NCBI RefSeq assembly: GCF_001422045.1
Contig: NZ_LMLW01000001.1
Location: 194,972-258,971 of the forward strand
Source of the DNA: Sphingomonas sp. Leaf242
GTDB taxonomy: Bacteria; Pseudomonadota; Alphaproteobacteria; Sphingomonadales; Sphingomonadaceae
DNA: 64,000 nt
Reading direction: 5' to 3'
Below the pieces are notes generated by a model. It was not told the DNA's origin. It was given only the letters and a program-made list of their open reading frames with translations, and searched no databases. Positions 62,410 to 64,000 of this stretch are shown piece after piece (within the stretch, counting starts at the first letter, position 1; every line of letters starts with the position of its first letter). The position numbers and the translations under genes are program-made.

Positions 62410-62673
62410 AGCGGTAGACTCCGGAAACGGGTTTTGCCCGTCGAGCGCTAAGGCCTATTGATTAAAAGCTGGTTAGGGATGGACAGTAACGGCGGCGACG
62501 GTTTCGCGTGCATGTTCCCGGGTGGCCAGGACGTGTCCAGCTATTGCCTTGGGTTATCGGAACCCGAGCGATGGGTTGCATCGCAGCACGCGGTGGCTAA
62601 TAGGTCGCCCAATCTATATATTCTGGACCAAGCTGTTCTTGGTTCGTCATCTTCTGGTTCGAGGACTCCGCCC

Positions 62674-63084
62674 TTGGCATCGCGCAATCCGGCACGCCCG
62701 CTTTCTCCCCATCTGCAGGTCTATAAATGGGGCCCGCACATGCTGGTCTCGATCCTGCACCGCGTGACCGGCAGCGGGATGGCGACCGTCGGCAGCCTGC
62801 TGCTCGTCTGGTGGCTCGCGGCGATCGCCGCCGGCGATCAGGCCTATGCGACCTTCGTCGACGTGTTCACCACCGAGACGGGCCGGCTCAACATCCTCGG
62901 CTATGTCGTCGCGGTCGGGCTGACGCTGTCGCTGTTCCAGCACATGATGACCGGCATCCGCCACTTCGTGCTCGACACCGGCGCGGGCTACGAACTGAAG
63001 CGGAACAAGATGGGCGCGCTCGCGACGATGGTCGCCTCGGTCGCGCTGACGGTCGTGTTCTGGCTCTACATGGGGATCAAGTAA
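62674..63084 (+). CDS. sdhC: Succinate dehydrogenase cytochrome b556 subunit
   Basis: The 136-residue membrane protein has RPLSPHLQVYKW, SILHRVTGSGM (quinone-site Ser/Arg) and FQHMMTGIRHFVLDTG with the heme His, plus three helices. It anchors complex II and passes electrons to ubiquinone. Translation is placed at TTG 62674, preceded by GAGGA with eight bases of spacing, because LASRNPARPLSP matches the family N-terminus. The 264 bases between this start and the divergent receptor gene hold the operon promoter; no gene is seen there. Its stop overlaps sdhD (TAATG). Confidence 0.93.
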   Translation: MASRNPARPLSPHLQVYKWGPHMLVSILHRVTGSGMATVGSLLLVWWLAAIAAGDQAYATFVDVFTTETGRLNILGYVVAVGLTLSLFQHMMTGIRHFVLDTGAGYELKRNKMGALATMVASVALTVVFWLYMGIK

Positions 63085-63470
63085 TGGGTTCGGGTACGGC
63101 AATCGGTCGCGTCCGCGGCCTGGGCAGCGCGAAACACGGCGCGCATCACTGGTGGCAGCAGCGCCTGACGGCGGGCGCCAACCTGTTCCTCATGCTCTGG
63201 CTGATGATCTCGGTCGCGCGGATGCCCGGCTATGATTACGCGGCGGTCCACCTCTGGCTGCAGTCGGCCTGGGTCGCGGTGCCGATGGCGCTGCTGATCC
63301 TGTCTGTCTTCTATCACTTCCGTCTCGGTCTGCAGGTCGTGATCGAGGATTACATGCACGACGAAAGCCGTGTCGTGACGATGATCCTCCTCAACCTGTT
63401 CACCTTCACGCTGGGCGGCATCGCCCTGTTCGCGATCCTGAAGGTCGCCTTCTCCGGAGCCCCTGCGTAA
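63084..63470 (+). CDS. sdhD: Succinate dehydrogenase membrane anchor subunit
   Basis: The 128-residue protein has [19 protein letters not shown], three helices and [19 protein letters not shown], the quinone/heme-facing His and Tyr segment of SdhD. Its ATG shares one base with the TAA of sdhC, and its TAA shares one with the ATG of sdhA, so the three are tightly coupled. Confidence 0.94.
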   Translation: MGSGTAIGRVRGLGSAKHGAHHWWQQRLTAGANLFLMLWLMISVARMPGYDYAAVHLWLQSAWVAVPMALLILSVFYHFRLGLQVVIEDYMHDESRVVTMILLNLFTFTLGGIALFAILKVAFSGAPA

Positions 63471-64000
63471 TGTCAGCTGCCTACAAGATCATCGATCATA
63501 CCTATGATGCGGTCGTCGTCGGTGCCGGCGGCTCCGGCCTGCGCGCGACGATGGGCATCGCCGAGAGCGGCCTGAAGACCGCGTGCATCACCAAGGTCTT
63601 CCCGACCCGGTCGCATACCGTTGCAGCCCAAGGCGGCATCGCCGCCAGCCTTGGCAACAACTCGCCGGATCACTGGACCTGGCACATGTTCGATACCGTC
63701 AAGGGTTCCGACTGGCTCGGCGACCAGGACGCGATCGAGTATCTCTGCCGCGAGGCCCCGCAGGCGGTCTACGAGCTCGAACATGCCGGCATGCCGTTCA
63801 GCCGTAACGAGAACGGCACGATCTATCAGCGTCCGTTCGGCGGCCACATGCAGAACATGGGCGAGGGGCCGCCGGTCCAGCGCACCGCCGCCGCCGCCGA
63901 CCGCACCGGCCACGCGATGCTCCACGCGCTGTATCAGCAGAGCCTGAAGTACAACACGGACTTCTTCGTCGAGTATTTCGCGCTCGACCTGATCATGGAG
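63470..64000 (+). CDS. sdhA: Succinate dehydrogenase flavoprotein subunit, 3' end outside the window
   Basis: The first 177 codons are visible and open to the window edge. The N-terminus has [17 protein letters not shown], the FAD-binding motif, and [18 protein letters not shown], where the His carries covalent FAD, then [20 protein letters not shown]. It oxidises succinate to fumarate in the citric acid cycle and complex II. Family length is about 600 residues, so roughly two thirds is missing. Confidence 0.96.
   Translation, partial: MSAAYKIIDHTYDAVVVGAGGSGLRATMGIAESGLKTACITKVFPTRSHTVAAQGGIAASLGNNSPDHWTWHMFDTVKGSDWLGDQDAIEYLCREAPQAVYELEHAGMPFSRNENGTIYQRPFGGHMQNMGEGPPVQRTAAAADRTGHAMLHALYQQSLKYNTDFFVEYFALDLIME

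Noticed and set aside
62458..62673. 72-residue extension of SdhC
   Set aside because: The sequence has no SdhC similarity and no good start; TTG 62674 with GAGGA matches the family N-terminus.

Overview
The window is GC-rich chromosomal DNA of an alphaproteobacterium, most likely a sphingomonad (Sphingomonas or close relative). Pointers are the CtrA cell-cycle regulator with a CtrA box upstream, the sdhC-sdhD-sdhA order with a TTG-started sdhC, the PepSY and TonB-like envelope genes, several families of intergenic palindromes, and strongly G/C-ending codons. Most of the window is ordinary housekeeping and envelope sequence in short operons whose stop and start codons overlap.

Layout. 1-9.3 kb: a histidine kinase cut by the window edge, a membrane protein fused to a SET domain, dinB, a phospholipase D family enzyme, ctrA, and a PhoPQ-type two-component pair divergent from a secreted OB-fold protein with a collagen-like tail. 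9.3-15.7 kb: a PepSY membrane protein, a fumarylacetoacetate hydrolase family enzyme, a catalase-fold protein, a phosphoesterase, an MlaA homologue without any cysteine, and a TonB-like protein. 15.85-23.64 kb: a genomic island. It is bounded by a 14-bp direct repeat, one copy of which is the 3' end of a tRNA-Arg(CCG) gene, and the tail of a tyrosine recombinase lies next to that tRNA. Its cargo is a prePAAR/PAAR type VI secretion effector (split by a 1-bp frameshift) with an overlapping immunity-like gene, decayed DNA with a plasmid-type TOPRIM primase remnant, a chemotaxis receptor, and an AT-richer AAA ATPase-TOPRIM protein that is a good anti-phage defence candidate.

23.8-36.8 kb: nth and dapB; a three-gene set of diacylglycerol kinase-like protein, degenerate nucleotidyltransferase and NTP transferase; a flippase; an asparagine synthase with an odd start; and a set of CDP-alcohol phosphotransferase, CDP-glycerol glycerophosphotransferase-like protein and nucleotidylyltransferase, suggesting a phosphodiester-linked surface glycan or lipid headgroup; then an MscS channel. 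36.9-40.9 kb: a trehalose operon (otsB, GH15, otsA). 41.6-46.6 kb: a MacAB-NodT-like tripartite efflux operon. 46.5-54.3 kb: a molybdenum hydroxylase operon with 2Fe-2S, FAD and two molybdopterin subunits, XdhC and a MobA-like protein. 54.4-62.4 kb: GlpQ-like phosphodiesterase, small lipoprotein, DUF2459 protein, phenylalanine hydroxylase, PrmA, an SDR, and two tandem soluble chemotaxis-type receptors. 62.7-64 kb: sdhC, sdhD and the start of sdhA, cut by the window end.

The island at 15.85-23.64 kb is the accessory region and the place to look for new biology. All functions come from reading motifs by eye; no database search was run.
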